Assembly: GCA_047495785.1 (NCBI GenBank)
Contig: JBLDXI010000042.1
Span: 4,216,001-4,280,000, forward strand
Origin: Lepidodermella squamata
Lineage: Eukaryota > Gastrotricha
Direction of reading: 5' to 3'
DNA: 64,000 nucleotides
Under the pieces are notes generated by a model. That model made no database searches. It was not told the origin of the DNA and was given only the letters and a program-made list of their open reading frames with translations. A program made the position numbers and the translations under genes. Below, in pieces: positions 20,556 to 31,735 of the stretch (position 1 is its first letter; every line of letters begins with the position of its first letter).

Positions 20556-21919
20556 ATGCAATTCAAGCTATTTTTCGTATTTTTAGTCGCCGGTGCGGTG
20601 TTTGGCAAGGAAGAAAGCGCCGAAAAACAACGCGAAACAATCTGCCGCGAATGCCAAATCGAGCTGGAAGAAGCGAAGAAGGAATTCCACGATCGCAAGG
20701 AAGACATCAAGAAGGAACACGATCAGGAGTGGTCACGAAGCAGCGACAAGAAAACTGGCTTCAAGCTGGACGACAAGACCAAGTCAGTCCTTACCGACGA
20801 CAAGGTGTCCCAGCCCGAGTTCATTTTCGAGAAGATGCTCGAGTTCTTCCTGAAAAACCCAAGCCGGCAGTTCGAACGCGAATGCTACGACAAAATCAAG
20901 CCTGGCGAATCGGTTGATTTCGTCATCGATATCGCGCCAAGCCCGGCCGATGACAAGCTGGACCGAATCGCCGCCGAGTCGCCGTTGGCCTACTACCTGA
21001 CCGTGAAGCATGAAGCCGTCTCGCCGGCCTACTTCAACGCCATTCAACACTTCATTGACGCTGTGACTTTTAGCATGAAGCCAGAAGCAACGCATGCCGT
21101 AATTTACAACGATGGGCGAAAATTTGTGATTCGCGGCAAGGAGACGCGGGCGCCTATCAGCGCGGCCCTGAGTGGCGCCAGGGGTGATTTCAGTGATGCG
21201 AAGCGCGGGTTGAAGACCATGTGGCCGGTGGCAAGCAAGGTGTCGGTTAAGGAAACGTCGATTCTCAGCTCGGTGGTCAAGAATAACCTCGGCCGAATGA
21301 CTAAGCTGGCGCTATGGAACCGCGACAATGGCCTGCCAACAGGTAGTTAACATGTTTCAAATTTCAAAATTTGTTTAAAAAAATCCAAATTATTATAATT
21401 TGAAAAAAATTTTAAAATTTTTCAAATCAAATTTTAAATTTTCAGAAATTGAAGTTTTTAAAATCTTTTTCAAATTTGTTCGTGAAATTTTTTAATCGTA
21501 TTTTAATATTATTCGGAAGTTTTTAAAACAAAATTCGAAATATTACTATTTTTTTAATTTCATGAATTTTTTATTTCGAATTTCAAATTTGATCGCTAAT
21601 TTTTATTTTTTTTCAATTTTCCTAATTTTTTATTTTGAATTTTTGTATTCATTTTTCAGTTCTTTCCTCGATCCGTCGCTCCAAGCCGGTTTACACGATT
21701 CTGATCACCGACGGTGCTTCCGGGGCGAAAATCGACGACCTGGTCGACGATGTGACCACGACTACCGTCATCGACATTGGCGACCGGCGCTTTGTCAAGA
21801 ACCTAGAGTGGAACGACATGCATCGCCTGGTCAACCTTGTGTCACTCAACGCCCCGCAGCAGCTGATGGCCGTGGTTGAAACGTGCCGGTTTGCGGCTGT
21901 TCGGGCTTGCGGTTGCTGA
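20556..21919 (+). CDS. Secreted vWA-like protein with N-terminal coiled coil
   Basis: Two exons, 20556-21342 and 21660-21919, with a 317-nt AT-rich phase-1 intron ending TTTTTCAG; 348 residues. The signal peptide is MQFKLFFVFLVAGAVFG. Residues 20-80 are highly charged (Lys/Glu) with heptad character and a CRECQ start. The remainder fits a von Willebrand factor A fold: FVIDIAPSP in place of the DxSxS metal site, a central ALSGARGDFSDAKRGL helix segment resembling the T-containing loop, and exon 2 with TILITDGASG, DDLVDDV and VIDIGD. The MIDAS Asp-Ser-Ser set is degraded, so metal-dependent binding is doubtful. It ends with two closely spaced Cys. Likely extracellular adhesion or matrix role; inference only. 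Confidence 0.8.
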
Positions 21920-23023
21920 ACATATCAATTTTTACTACAAGTGACTTGTCTTGATTACATCTTGATATTAAAAAGGCGGTTCAGGCTATCTTAAATTCAC
22001 AATAAAATTGGAAATTAAAGTGAAAGACTTGGTCAAATTTTGTTGAATAACAACGCCTATTAGGGCTAGACAGGCTAAAACAACCTGCCGACATAACGCA
22101 AGAGATCCATAGAAAAATTTCGAATGAATGGAAAGCTAGTAGCATGTCCCAGAAGTTGCGCAACTATTTGTTTATTTCGCAACTTTTTGTATAGTAAACT
22201 CAATCGATTTTTGTTTATTGAACCTGCTGAGAGAATATTCCATCTTTTATCAGCGATTTAACTTAAGAAATGAAAAATTTACCAGAGAAAACCCGGATAA
22301 CCCCGATGGTCTCCGGTTCGGTAATTTTCGGTATTTTACCCGGTTGGACCGAATTTCTCCAAACTTTTTTGATCCCATTAACAAGTGACTTACTTGATTA
22401 CCATGTTCGTGAGTTTTTTACTTTTCTTTCATTTTATGGCCATGAGAATTTACTTCGTCTCTCAATACATATAGAGTTTCTGAACCTTTTTCCGTGTATT
22501 TCCTTTGCTTTTGCGTTACTTATATGGGACACGCTGTATGATGAACCTTTTAGAGAACGAGAAAAAGCTAGAAAAATAGGTAGCTGCTCTTTTATCTTGC
22601 TAATCAGTTGACAAGTTTGTCCACTTTTTTGCGGTGGATCTTTGGAACAAAGCATTTGAATTACCCAGAAACTTCAGAATATACTAATCAGTAGACGCGC
22701 CAATATTTCATCATTGGATTCGCTGATTCCGACCTTGGTACTGGTTCCAAGCAGAGGTTTAGAAGGCTATTACGAAGCAATTCCCCCAGGAAGAGTGAAC
22801 ACTTATCCGCGTGTAGAAATCGATGGAACATTTTCGATGACGTAGTTTATACTTCCCTGGTTTAGTTGAATGCTACCGGCGAATACATTTTTAGGAAATA
22901 ATACCTGCATAAACTGGTCCAAGTTGCTAAAATTTGGATGGTCAAACTAGTTTTACTAGCTCTAGAGGTCTCGAGATTTGTTATGTGCTCTTTTTTCCAG
23001 CCGCATTCATCGTCGCAAATAGC
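21920..23023. other. Intergenic, no gene supported
   Basis: Short frames at 22270-22611 are AT-biased and lack any recognised feature. Confidence 0.4.
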
Positions 23024-23069
23024 AAAGCTCGAAAAAGCTCGAAAAAGCTCGAAAAAGCTCGAAAAAGCT
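23024..23069. repeat. Short minisatellite, 10-nt unit x4
   Basis: Four to five tandem copies of gctcgaaaaa. Confidence 0.85.
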
Positions 23070-23264
23070 ATATAACATCAGTTTTTACAAATAATGACCT
23101 GAATTTCGGAAGCTAAATAAATATTTTTCGTGAAATTATATATTCATCTAGATTTGAGTAACAAAACGGAGTTGTTTTCCTTTACAGCAGATATTCAAAG
23201 TATTAAACGATATTTTAGTACATTTTTAAAATGTCGGAGATTGATTTTTAGGCGTGTTGAATAG

Positions 23265-26200
23265 TCATCCATTCACGACAGCCGCTGCATAAATGTTGAT
23301 GCAGATGAAAAAGAAAAACGAACACGAAAATGTTATCACGTCTACCATCCTTGCCAGAGAAATTCGTCCGAGTTTGCACAAATCGACGCTTCTCGACTGC
23401 AACTTAGGATAGATACGCAACATCGTGTAAATCACCATGTCGTAGACAGTAACCAGCCCTGTTAGGCCCGTGAACATCAGGATATACTCGACATACAAAA
23501 TACGCTGCGAGGTTTCGGGGACAGACTGTAAAACATCAGATTCCGCGACAATAAGAGCAAGCATAGTCGTCCCGCAGGACAATGCCCGATCCAAAACTCC
23601 GGGTTCAACTACAAACGACGCGAAAACCAGGGCGATCAAAATGTAACAAGGTACAGCCAAGTTGATCATGAAGTGGAATGGGTCCCTGGCGAGGTTTACC
23701 GTGAACATGACCACACTAGAGAAACCATTCCTCTTCTTTAGTGGCTGCATTTGGCCGATGAACTTCTTAGATCCAGTAACGTTCCAAAGATCGTTACCAG
23801 TATTGTTCAAACCTCCGATTAACGCACCGCCGAAATAGAGAAGATTCGGCGATTCGTCGATAACAAAGGTGAAGTCGCAACTTTGGGTATCAAACGGGTA
23901 CTTGCGCAAGTTCAGATTGCACTTCGAGTTGAACGTCCCGAATCTTGTCCAATGGAAAATCATCGTCCGATTCGGCACTGTTGGGTAGTAGACCATTTCG
24001 ATTTGTTCCGTGTAAGCCAGCCGGTTTGACATGTAAAGATCGCTAGTCCCATTCGCAAATCGAACCATAGGCAGCCAAACATCTTCTCGTTTTGCAAGGA
24101 AAATTCTTTCCTGACCCCAGATTTCCGATGCTGTGTAACTTGCTTCACAGCTGGTAACAACCCACTGGATAGTTATCGTCGCGAGAACAGAAATTAGATA
24201 ATTCATTGTATCGATTGTGTTAAGCCGTTCAATATTGAAGTTCAGGTAGATAGCTGTTCTGAAATCTGGGGACTTGACGTCCGGCGAGATGAATGGGCAA
24301 CCAGAGAGGTCGGTGAACTTCAAAATAGGAACCATGTTACCCTCGATCAGAGGCGGAATGGGGAAACCAGTATCCGTATCAAAACTGTTAGCTGCAATTG
24401 TAGAACTTTCTGGGATCCCCTTTTGTGACGTGGTCGAAACTGCGCCAGACTGGCCGGAAACTCCTTTGGCTGTAGTAGTCGAGGAAGAAACAGCTTTTGT
24501 CGTTGTGACTGTAGCTGAAGGTGCAGTTGTAGTAGTAGTAGAAGTGTAATTTGGCGCTTTTCCTATTCGGTAGAACAAAGCTTTTTCGATGCGAATGTCA
24601 GCATGTTGGCCTTGCATGCCGATGAATCGCAGGCGCGTCGCACCATTCGACATCATTGCACTCAGGCCGGGCGATGAGATGTTGGAAACGCAAGGATAGA
24701 CGTACATACCCGGCGCTTCGCCGGCCGGTATTACTAAAACCGTAACCTTGTCGCTCAAAGATTGGATGATCATGTGATACGTTGTTACTCCGGTCGGACC
24801 CAGGACGCCATAGCTACCACACGATCCGTTGGATCTAGCCAAGAAGTTTCCTGGGACATTTGTAGGGGCTGTTACAACATTAGGCTCGTAGGAGAGGTAC
24901 AAAGTCCCTCGTGCCATGATTTCTTGCCAAATTATCAGTCCATTAAAGTTGGAAACTGACGAAATGTTGGCCCATCCAACAGAAGCTAGAAAATATTATG
25001 AGTGAATACTTTCAGTATTATGATGTGTACTAGAAATAAGGACATTACGGTAAAGCCATGTTGAATCGGAAAACCCTATTCCAAGCCAGCCTTTATTCAC
25101 CCCATCTGTGGCGTAGTAAGACGTAACATCTACTTCTAACCTCCAGTCTCCAACAGAACCATAGGGCAGTAATATTTCTGACTCCAACCTGCCGAAGAAT
25201 CGCGGATCTCCCGCGGCGAGTTGATAATACTTAGGCTGAATATTGGCCCCTTGGTACATTGTAAATGAGGCGTTTGTTGAAACGTAATTGTTCGTTTTAT
25301 CGAATGAAGTACTCGGATCGTACTGTATGGTCACGTTTGATGCTAAAGAAAGTGAGTCGAGATCAGGTTTCGCATCATCGTAGCTCTGAGACAGTCGAAA
25401 TAGGTACAGCTTGGAGACCAACACGTCGCCGTATCCTCCCCTCATTCCAATGAGATTTATGACTAGTTGCGAGGTTGATGTCAGTAGAGTCAAATCGGGC
25501 AAATTGACTCGTGCAAGGCATACTACTGGGGGCGCAGAGACACGCACAGGCAGGGGCACGTAGGTGATCTAAAATGTCTAATAAACGAATATCAAGGATC
25601 ATTGTATCCGAATTTCCCTTTATTAGATCAGTGATCGCGTCTACTATCATTCGATAGGACGTTACTCCAGAGCTATTGAATAGATTAGGACTACTACATG
25701 CTGGCTCGGATGTAGCGTCAGCATTTCCAGGGACAGCGGTAACATTAGGCAGTTGGTTGGCTTCTAATGAGATGTACAACAACCCTCCAGGTTTCAGTTC
25801 TTGCCACAGGAACAATCCCTGATAATTTGTGATGCTAAGAAGACCGTCAACGGAAGGAGATCCTAATAACATTTCACATTAGAAAGTGTCTTCGGCATTT
25901 TTAGGTGACATGCCATAAGTTAGGTTGAACGGCGTTAGAGCTAGGCCAAACCAGCCGCCAGTATTGTTTTGCAGGTAATTAGAAGTAATGTCAATCTCAG
26001 CTCTCCATCCCGTCAAAGAAGTGATCTAAGAACTCAGCATTTTAGAGTCGGTCAACAAATCAAAGGTTCCTTACCTTAGGAGAAACTGAACGACCTTGAA
26101 CTACTGGCAGATTTATTTTTGTCAATTGGAACCCTGATGTCGTTAGAATTGCCCCTCCAGCGTTCGTGTAGGTACCATTCACGAATATGCTCGTATTAGT

Positions 26201-26403
26201 CAGGTCAAACGAAACAGATGGCTCGTAAGTCCAAGGACCCCTCCAGTACAGGGTCAGAGGCATTGAATTCACATCAGGCGCAGGTATGTTTTGTGCCACA
26301 GCTGAAAGAGATCAATATATAACGTCTGCAACAAGGGTAAAAATCAAATCTTACCCGAAATAGGACATGCAGTAACAAAATTCAGGATCAGGAGCGTCAA
26401 CAT
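23265..26403 (-). CDS. Chimeric Cys-loop receptor with two tandem N-terminal A-B modules
   Basis: Proposed exons: 26403-26355, 26301-26075, 26025-25914, 25862-25627, 25568-25049, 24985-23265 (about 954 residues). A signal peptide is followed by module A1 (SFDLTNTSIFVNGTY...GWFGLAL), B1 (PSVDGLLSITNYQGL, WQELKPGGLLYISLE), A2 (TIQYDPSTSF...GWLGIGF) and B2 (ISSVSNFNGLIIWQE, LYLSYE, IRIEKALFYRIGK), a Thr/Ser-rich stalk, then a Cys-loop receptor: C-x13-C with YPFDTQ, four membrane segments, a short M3-M4 loop, and EPGVLDRALSCG before M2. The modules look beta-rich, carbohydrate-binding or jelly-roll in character, but no family is certain. Oddities: the third intron needs a GC donor (GCATGT) and the fourth starts CTAATA where GTAATA would be canonical, so the full message may be impaired. 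The 24917-23265 frame is firm. Confidence 0.78.
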
Positions 26404-27095
26404 GATCTTAAAAATTTTACATAATGAAAATAGCTGTTGGCTGACGAGCCAAACGAGCATTTATACCTGTTAATTATTGATGGCTAACATTTGAGCCCAC
26501 TCTGGCGAAACCATTAGCAAACGCGACAAAAGACTGAAAGGTAAGTTAACAGTAGGTTTCCTCGCCAGTTAAGGTCTTGTGATGGAAATCGATACAGACA
26601 CCAGGCGCAATCAAAAAGCTGGATGCAAATTTCATATGATGCTGAACTGTGGCTGGAGTTTTGAAGTCAATGTCAGAACAAGGCTTTGCATATTTAATAA
26701 CGTCAATTTGTTCATCTTCCCGTACATTCATCTCTCTAATATTGCAATATTCCAGACGTAAGTTTTGCCAAAACATGTTTTGATTTTGGATTCGCAATTT
26801 GAACTGCTGGGCTTCGATGCAGCTCAATTCTCAATTCTTAACTGTGATCTCGTATTGAGATTTTAAAAAGGCGATAAAAACTGAAATTGTAAATCGTTTT
26901 TACAATTTGGCAAGACGTTCCGGCACGTTGATTGTGTAACCATAGATATATGTTCAAACGAGATTGACTACCCGCGGAATGAAAAGATAACCAAGTAATC
27001 ATTCGTGCCTACATTTTATTCCGTATATCGGTGCCATAAAAATCAGTGTCATCATTTGGCGCAGTATTTCTGGAATTCCATTCTAGCTGGTATCT
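26404..27095. other. Intergenic between two minus-strand genes
   Basis: Promoter of the receptor at 23265 and 3' flank of the P450; a minus-strand AATAAA at 27020-27015 fits the P450. No further gene seen. Confidence 0.45.
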
Positions 27096-28729
27096 TTACC
27101 TTGGAACTAGTTTGACCCACATTCCGTCGACAGGAGTAGTCGTAAAACTGCAGAAAATTTCGAGTTCATCACCGGTTCTGGGCGTTTTAACAATGCGATA
27201 TTTCCTCAACATATTAACCAGGGTTAATTTAATTTCGAGCATCCCAAATCGCTGCCCGATGCAAATGCGAGGGCCAAAACCGAACGGCAGAAACGCCGCG
27301 TCACTTCTGGTCGATTTCGTTGGGTAATCGTCTAAAAACCGCTCTGGATGGAATTTCTCAGGATCAACAGGGCCCCATTGCTCCTCGTCTCGGTGAATCG
27401 ACCAAACATCGGCTTGGATGTAGGCGTGTTTCGGGATTCGAATTCCGTTGATCTCAGCATCTTGCATAGCCTCGCGATTGATGACAAGAGGAGCGACGGG
27501 GTAAAGACGGAGAGTCTCATTGATCACAGCTTCTAAATAGACGAGGGGTTGAACGGAGTCATAATCAGCCTGCTTTTTCGGGTCCGAGAAATGCTCGTCG
27601 ATTTCTGCGAGCAGTTTGTCCTGAGCAATCGGATGGTTGGCCAAGAAAAACGTGACAAAGGCCAGTGCATTGCTGGATGTCTACAATCAATAGCAATATA
27701 GGAAAATCCCGATACATAAAATCTCGTAAGTCTTACCTCGAAGCCAGCAATCATGAACAAGTAAACCTGTCCGATAATTTCTGGCACGGATAATCCCTTG
27801 TGACCTTTTAGAAGCTCTGGATCGGCAACTGTCTCTTCGAGATCGATCAGCATTTGAAGCAAGTCCTGTCGAGCTGGCGACCCAGATGCAGCTTTAAGTG
27901 ATTTTCTCCTAGACTCGATAATATCACGAATCACAGCCATAATCTCATCGTGCGTCTTCATCAAGCTAGATCCAAGAAGCTTGTTTTGTAGTTGCCCGTA
28001 TGAAAGCAAGAGTGGCGAGAGTTCAGGAATGACGAATCCAAGCTTGAAAACTACTGGGAAGTTGAACAGCTCCCTGAACATAGCAGTGATCTTTTCTAAA
28101 ACCGGATTGGCATCACTTCCACTAAATTTAGACCTAGCGCTGTTCAGCTCAATTCCGAACGCTGTCTCGGAAATCGTGTCTAGCGTTAGGAGTTTGTAGC
28201 ATTCGAAAACGTTGATTTCGCGCGACGAAGCAGCCTGTTGATCAATAAGCGCCATGAAATCTTTCTGGCATTTGTCAATCAGAGGCATTAGGCCACGTAA
28301 TTTTCCGGCCGAAAACATTGGATTGACAATAGTTCTGAGCCGCTTCCACCGTTCGCCCCTAGCATTGAACATGTGGACTACGTCTTGAGTTGTGTCCGGG
28401 TCCGTGTCGAGTGGGGTCAGTTTACGGCCGTGAAAGGTCGGGAACTGTTTTACGAATACCTGAGTGATCATGTTCACATCGCTTGTCACCAAAATCGCCT
28501 TAGGACCTTCGTAGTAGCCGAAAACTTTGCCATATTGCTTTGTCCATCTCGGCATGACGAAATGCCTAGTACGCTCATCTGACAGATCATTGAGATTTCC
28601 TAGCAGCCAATTCGGACTTGGGCCCGGTATTCCCTCTCGAGTGAATTCTTTGAAGCAGAAAAACTTCCGGTACAAGTAGAATAGCACAAACGGAAGAACA
28701 AGAACTGTTAGAATTAAAGTAACAACCAT
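27096..28729 (-). CDS. Microsomal cytochrome P450, CYP3 clan
   Basis: Two exons, 28729-27737 and 27680-27096, joined across a 56-nt phase-0 intron; 525 residues. An N-terminal membrane anchor (MVVTLILTVLVLPFVLFYLY) is followed by the Pro-rich hinge GIPGPSPNWLLGN, C-helix ERWKRLR, the I-helix oxygen-binding AGFETSS (split by the intron), the K-helix ETLRLYP, FHPERF, and the haem loop FGFGPRICIGQRFG with its Cys ligand. All canonical residues are present and the length is normal. It is a haem monooxygenase of the endoplasmic reticulum; the substrate cannot be read from sequence. The closest flavour is CYP3/CYP6/CYP9/CYP13-type. An alternative TTG-led upstream extension is not used. Confidence 0.93.
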
Positions 28730-29154
28730 CCTATACAGAAATAATAATAGTACACAGCTGATAAAAGTACCAAATGAAGTGAAAAGAATGATAGTACCCA
28801 AGCCGTGATAACGTCCGCATGGAGCGGGTCATATTTAATGCAACCAGGGTGAAACTAGATAATATTTAGCTTTCTTTTAATTCAACGTGAACTAGTCTGC
28901 GACATTAGATGCTACTATACATATGCGAAAATTCGTTCTTCATTCATTTTTGTATGCTGTTAGTGCATTTTATATGTGAGTACTGCATGCTAGCCGTACA
29001 GGTTTTCGCATGAAAAAATGTCCAGCGCAGCGAGATCAAAACGGCGCTTGCATGCGTCAATTCATCGAGGCCAACACGTGTATAGAAATAATCGGGGTCA
29101 CGAAACATTTGTATTATTTATCCGCTAGAGGTATGTTTTTTGTTGTTTTCAGAG
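28730..29154. other. Intergenic
   Basis: P450 promoter region; no gene supported. Confidence 0.4.
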
Positions 29155-31232
29155 TCAAGATTTCTCCGATAGCAAAGGCTTTTCTGGGTCCGTCAACCTC
29201 AATTTCTCGACTTCTTGCGGAACTTGTCTGCTTTCGCTGCGGGGATAGAAACAATTTTTGACGACGACAGTTCCAGGTTCAACATTTCTCGCCTGATTCA
29301 ATCCTCCTATATAAAATATCGTGTGATTGGTTCAGAATTGTGAAATTATTTATCTTACCAGTGAAAATACTGATGAGTATGGCAACGAGACCACCGAGCA
29401 ATAAGGCAATGAATGGGTACAAGTAAAAACTGATCGAAAAGAAATACTCAACAGCAGGATGCAAATGCTTGCTTAGCGTTGTCGAAATTGTTGTTCCATT
29501 GAAAATTGCCCCACTCGTTACATCCACAAATGAGGAATTTGGCGACGAGGTGAGTGTTGAATTTGCAAAAGCAGCTGAGATCTGGTTTGTGCAGTTCACA
29601 GTAGTTGTGTTTAGCCAACTTTGGCGGCCACCCAATCCCAAGCCAATCTGTCCCACTGAAAGGCATGCGCTGAAAACTGAGGCAGTTACCATCCCTGCGA
29701 TAATTCCTGGAGTATTAACGAAAGGAATCAAAATTCCAATTGTGAAAACGACGTCTAATGGAGTTCCAACCACGCTAACTGAAACAATTCATCTAAATTT
29801 CGTTTTAGAGTTCAAAGTCTTGAATCATACGTGTCGCTTTTCCAAGTTGCATTATGGAGCCTTTAAATGTCGAGAAAATGATGGCGATAAAGACGGACAC
29901 GACGCCAACCCCGAAAGACAGCAGTTTAATCGTTATCGCAACACCACGCTGGGACAATCGAGGGGTAAGGGGTTCTTTCAGCAGATCTTCCCATAGGATT
30001 GAAGCTATTGAGTTGTAACGGGTTGACATTGTGGATAGAGACCCGCTGAACAGTGCCGCAAACCACAGACCAAGGGCTCCGGGAAAGTCGAGTACTTCAG
30101 CCAGGTAGAACGTGAGCAGACCATTTGGGCTCTTCAACAAGCCTCCGCGAAGGGGGTCACAGCCTTGAAGCAATGTGGAGCAATGTGAAATTCTTATGCC
30201 TTATTTACTAAAATACCTTTTATCTGATAATGAGCAAACATTATAATAGCCAAGAATAGAAGCATCAACCTTAAAATGAAATACTGAGGGGCTAGAGACA
30301 TAACGACCCTATAAACAATTTCTTAGAAAATGTTGGTCTTTTCCATATATCTAACACACCCTATTGCATGCTTTTCGGAGGGTAGTGTTGAAAATCGTTG
30401 TAGAGATGACTGCGTGCTTGTGAAGACATTGGCAGCTAGAACCATTGCAGGCAAAACAGTAGCGTATATATCGAATAGGTATTAGTTAGATCGGGATTGA
30501 AGTCTAAAAACGTCAGTCTATCATACTCTCGAGCAACTTCTATCGCCCTAGATATTCCGCCTTCAATGCGAAATGTTCCGATGATCAGGGCAGTTAACAC
30601 CCCGCCGAACATAATCACCGCTTGAAGCAGATCAACGAGGACCACTGTTTTTATCCCGCCTAGAACTGTGTATAGCATAGTGCATGATGCTGATACTATC
30701 ACGCTGGCCCAAACTGGAATCGGCGTCACTGCTTCCAGGGCCACACAAGGGGCGAAAGTTACGAGCCCGAGGTGCATCGTCATCACCAAAGCGCCGAGGA
30801 TGCTGACAATCTTTCGCAGAATTTTCGAACCATACCTCAATTCGTAATAGGCATAGGCCGACTTGATTTCGAGTCGATAAAGCATAGGAATGACGAAAAT
30901 CGCACCTAAAACAATTCCAATGACCTGCCCAACAGTTGACATGAAGAATCGAGCCCCGCCTACGTAAAGCTCCAGCGGATTCGAGATGATGCTAGTTGCG
31001 GAGAAGAATGACACGAACAGCGAGGCACTCGCCGGGATTATGTGTAAACCATTTTTTGGCATAAAGTAGCTTCATAAAAGGTTAGTTAGAAATGACCGTT
31101 CCTAAGGTAAGGCTTCATCAACCTCTCAGCCGTTGTGACTTTTCCTCGATTTCGCCACATGCTGATCGGGCCGATCATCGCCGAAACGAACAGCAGTAAG
31201 CTGAATATGAAGTAATCTGCCCAGTGAAGCAT
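29155..31232 (-). CDS. SLC5-family sodium-coupled transporter (SMCT/SLC5A8-like), with a 2-nt frameshift
   Basis: Six exons: 31232-31123, 31069-30360, 30308-30217, 30163-29831, 29778-29359, 29306-29155; all GT-AG. The product matches Na+/solute symporters of the SLC5A5/6/8/12 type: MLHWADYFIF start, SLFVSFFSATSIISNPLELY, SAYAYYELRYG, TMLYTVLGGIKTVVLVDLLQ, SLSTMSTRYNSIAS, TLSVVGTPLDVVF, GILIPF, with an N-glycosylated loop and a last membrane helix before a cytosolic tail ending LLSEKS. Within exon 2 (about 30476) the frame shifts by two bases in a TATATA run; removing one TA unit restores a continuous alignment (SIY then ATVLPAMVL). Either a null allele, a recent pseudogene or an assembly error. 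Likely substrates are monocarboxylates, iodide or vitamins; not resolvable. Confidence 0.82.
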
Positions 31233-31462
31233 TTTTTACTCGATTCTTACTACATTCTGTGATGGACAATGGGGATTTCCTTAATAAAGCTATTATCTGA
31301 TAAGGCTTGAGGCTTGACTACGGCGTGGGAAAGAAATTCCCAAGATAAAGATGTTCTTTAAAGTAAGAAAACGTAAATTTCCCAAAACCGCATTTTTATT
31401 GAATTCGACCAAAACCTGAAATGCCGAGTTATATATCAATTCAGCGAGCTTGGCTGAACGTT

Positions 31463-31735
31463 TTACGCGTCGTAACAGCAGCAAGTGGTGACAGGACGGT
31501 AGTACTTGGCGACCTTCTGGTTCCACAGGCTGCACTGAAGGTGGCAGTCCTCAGGGCTCTCGACCCACTGCAGGCAGCTGTTGTCCAGGTCAATTTCAGG
31601 GTGAGCCTTGTAGTAATCATCAGATGCAGCCCAAGAATCGACTTCGGGTCCGTCGTCCTCAACGTTAAGCTGAACCTCGTCCTGAGCGCAGACGAAGGCA
31701 GCCAACAGAGCGAAGCAGATGAGCTGAACGTTCAT
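31463..31735 (-). CDS. Secreted Cys-rich one-module protein (family A, copy 3)
   Basis: A single exon of 90 residues: signal peptide MNVQLICFALLAAFVCA, an acidic stretch with DDGP like copy 1, then one Cys module, CHLQC...CCC, ending CYDA. Compared with the genes at 4980 and 15340 the second module is absent and the protein stops just after the first. An extra Cys precedes the module. A minus-strand AATAAA lies near 31400. Function unknown; probably a secreted disulphide-rich protein. Confidence 0.82.
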   Translation of the reverse strand: MNVQLICFALLAAFVCAQDEVQLNVEDDGPEVDSWAASDDYYKAHPEIDLDNSCLQWVESPEDCHLQCSLWNQKVAKYYRPVTTCCCYDA

